Below are positions 5,423 through 6,700 of a stretch of 6,700 bases of DNA, piece by piece (positions within the stretch are counted from its first letter, which is position 1; each line of letters begins with the position of its first letter). Source of the stretch: Candidatus Sumerlaeota bacterium (GTDB lineage: Bacteria; Sumerlaeota; Sumerlaeia; JADFCT01); contig JAPLSP010000635.1 in the NCBI GenBank assembly GCA_026398575.1, positions 1 through 6,700 of the forward strand, written 5' to 3'. Under the pieces are notes generated by a model that worked only from the letters and a program-made list of their open reading frames with translations, searched no databases and was not told the DNA's origin. The translations under genes and the position numbers were made by a program.

Positions 5423-6700
5423 TCAGAATTTCAATCTTGCCTCTTTGTCGAGGAGCCACTGGTCGAAGCCAAAGGACGTGCAGGGGATTTCGATCTTATA
5501 CTCGCCTTTGGCCAATTGACCGGCGACTTTGACCTCTTCGGCAGGCTCGGTGTCTTTCATCGAATGGGTGCGGAATTTCGGCGTCAGCACGACGACGACA
5601 TCCGCCTGGCGTTTGGTATCAACTTTGCGGCCGAACGCATAGCCCAACAGCGGGATGTCGCTGAGGTAGGGGATTCCGTTTTTGTTCATCACCTTGGCGC
5701 TCTTCTTGATGCCCGACATCACGATCGGCTGGCCATCCTTGACTTCAAACTGCGAATTAAAGGCCCGGTGGTCAATGATCGGAGCGCCCGACGGCGTCAG
5801 GCCCGTCACTTCCGTCACGTCTATCGCCAACGCCAACTCGGCCGATTCCAAGCCCACAACCGGCAGGACCGACACCGCCACTCCCACCTCGTCCACGTTT
5901 TCGTATTTGATCGAACGGTCGGCGTAGGTGGCGATCGAAGACTGGGTGGCAACGAGCGTCGCATTGATCTGTTCTTGCGTCAGGGGGCCGGCGGCCGCCT
6001 TGGCCGTCAATTCAGCCTGCGCTTTGGCCACTGTGGCGCTGTCGAGTTTGGCCGTGTTCGTCATGAAACCGGCCAGGAAAGCGACGACTTGCGCGGACGT
6101 CATCAGGGACGGCGTGCCATACTGTTTTTCCAAAAGCGATCCGAGCGAAGGATGAATCGCATTGGTCCGGTGGTAGTAGTTATACACGTCCGCCAGCGGC
6201 AGCGTCCGGCCTGCCTGGACATGTTGCGACTGGCGCGAAGTGGTCTTCACGTTGAACGCCACGACGTCGTCCACCGCCGACACCCTTGCGGCCGTCCCGC
6301 TCTTGGCCACCAGCGTCGCTTTCGTGCGTAGTTTGGCTTTTCCGCGCGACTGCAGGAAGTCAATATACGCCGTGGTCAGCGTCACGTCATGGGAGTAGTA
6401 CCGGCCCCACCGCTCTCCATCCATCGGAACGGCGCCGGGGAAATACTGTTCTCGCTGCGAGCCGCTGAAATCCCAGAAAATCGCCTCGAACAGCGCCCGT
6501 CCCGGGCCGTTTTTCCACGATTCATAGTCGAATCCAATCGCGAGATCGTTTTGGGCGTCCACCTCATAAATCGCCACGTCCAGCGACAGTACGCTTGGCG
6601 GAATATCCACTTCCTGGAATCCGCGTTTGACCAATAACATCGCGCAAGGCTGTTCGTCCACCACGACGGCATTGTTCGCCAGGTCAATATCATCCACGCG
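5423..6700 (-). CDS. Secretin-family outer-membrane protein, 5' end beyond the window
   Basis: This reading frame is open to the right edge. The first possible start (GTG at 6697) falls inside a domain, so the true N-terminus, signal peptide and N-domains lie outside. Counting from that GTG, residues 1-35 look like the end of a secretin N-domain (VDDIDLANNAVVVDEQPCAM). They continue into VAIYEVDAQNDLAIGFDYES and WKNGPG (61-66), matching the downstream gene's KIYEVAVSSDGAMGLDFEAW. YIDFLQSRGKAKLRTKATLV (111-130) and the signature GIPYLSDIPLLGYAFG (341-356) confirm the barrel domain. Unlike its neighbour it carries an Ala/Thr-rich, probably helical insertion at about 172-265, between the early barrel strands and the later SVLPVVGLESAELALAIDV strands. 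It also has a distinct C-terminal tail ending near FGFDQWLLDKEARLKF. It is followed by the second secretin after 41 bp, so the two are probably co-transcribed, diverged duplicates. The function is channel formation or assembly; the partner system is unknown. Confidence 0.88.
   Translation of the reverse strand, partial: RVDDIDLANNAVVVDEQPCAMLLVKRGFQEVDIPPSVLSLDVAIYEVDAQNDLAIGFDYESWKNGPGRALFEAIFWDFSGSQREQYFPGAVPMDGERWGRYYSHDVTLTTAYIDFLQSRGKAKLRTKATLVAKSGTAARVSAVDDVVAFNVKTTSRQSQHVQAGRTLPLADVYNYYHRTNAIHPSLGSLLEKQYGTPSLMTSAQVVAFLAGFMTNTAKLDSATVAKAQAELTAKAAAGPLTQEQINATLVATQSSIATYADRSIKYENVDEVGVAVSVLPVVGLESAELALAIDVTEVTGLTPSGAPIIDHRAFNSQFEVKDGQPIVMSGIKKSAKVMNKNGIPYLSDIPLLGYAFGRKVDTKRQADVVVVLTPKFRTHSMKDTEPAEEVKVAGQLAKGEYKIEIPCTSFGFDQWLLDKEARLKF

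Noticed and set aside
5402..6331. A 309-codon plus-strand open frame across the partial secretin gene
   Set aside because: It is antisense to the conserved barrel domain, Arg-rich, and without a start context.

Overview
This is a GC-rich bacterial window in which all recognisable genes lie on the minus strand, so transcription runs from right to left. Two secretin genes indicate a Gram-negative (diderm) organism. The gene mix resembles environmental Planctomycetes/Verrucomicrobia/Hydrogenedentes-type bacteria: a fungal-like HExxHxxGxxH metallopeptidase with a C-terminal beta-sandwich-like domain, a sporadic bacterial Ro60 protein, and divergent paired secretins. That placement is inference only, because the window holds no phylogenetic marker.

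Layout in the direction of transcription (right to left): (1) the 3' part of a secretin-family gene that runs off the right edge (5423-6700); (2) 41 bp later, a second, complete secretin-family gene (3960-5381) with a signal peptide and five tandem pentapeptide repeats; (3) a 126-bp spacer almost filled by an 81-bp inverted repeat (3869-3949); (4) a secreted zinc metallopeptidase (1836-3833); (5) a 184-bp spacer with a marked stem-loop (1687-1720) in the presumed leader of the next gene; (6) a full-length Ro60/Rsr-like TROVE protein (95-1651); (7) 94 bp of non-coding sequence with small hairpins at the left edge.

The two secretins share a WKNGPG motif and the same domain order, so they look like diverged tandem paralogues in one transcription unit. 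They would form, or contribute to, outer-membrane channels of a type II/IV-pilus-like export system whose other parts lie outside the window. The metallopeptidase has its own signal peptide and could be an exported client, but only proximity supports this. The Ro-like gene appears to be a separate unit: it has a perfect Shine-Dalgarno sequence, a long spacer and its own leader structure. It would act in the cytoplasm in RNA quality control or stress-linked RNA processing with a Y RNA. No Y RNA could be identified with confidence, although both flanks of the gene hold structured non-coding DNA worth testing. No tRNA, rRNA, CRISPR array or transposase was seen.
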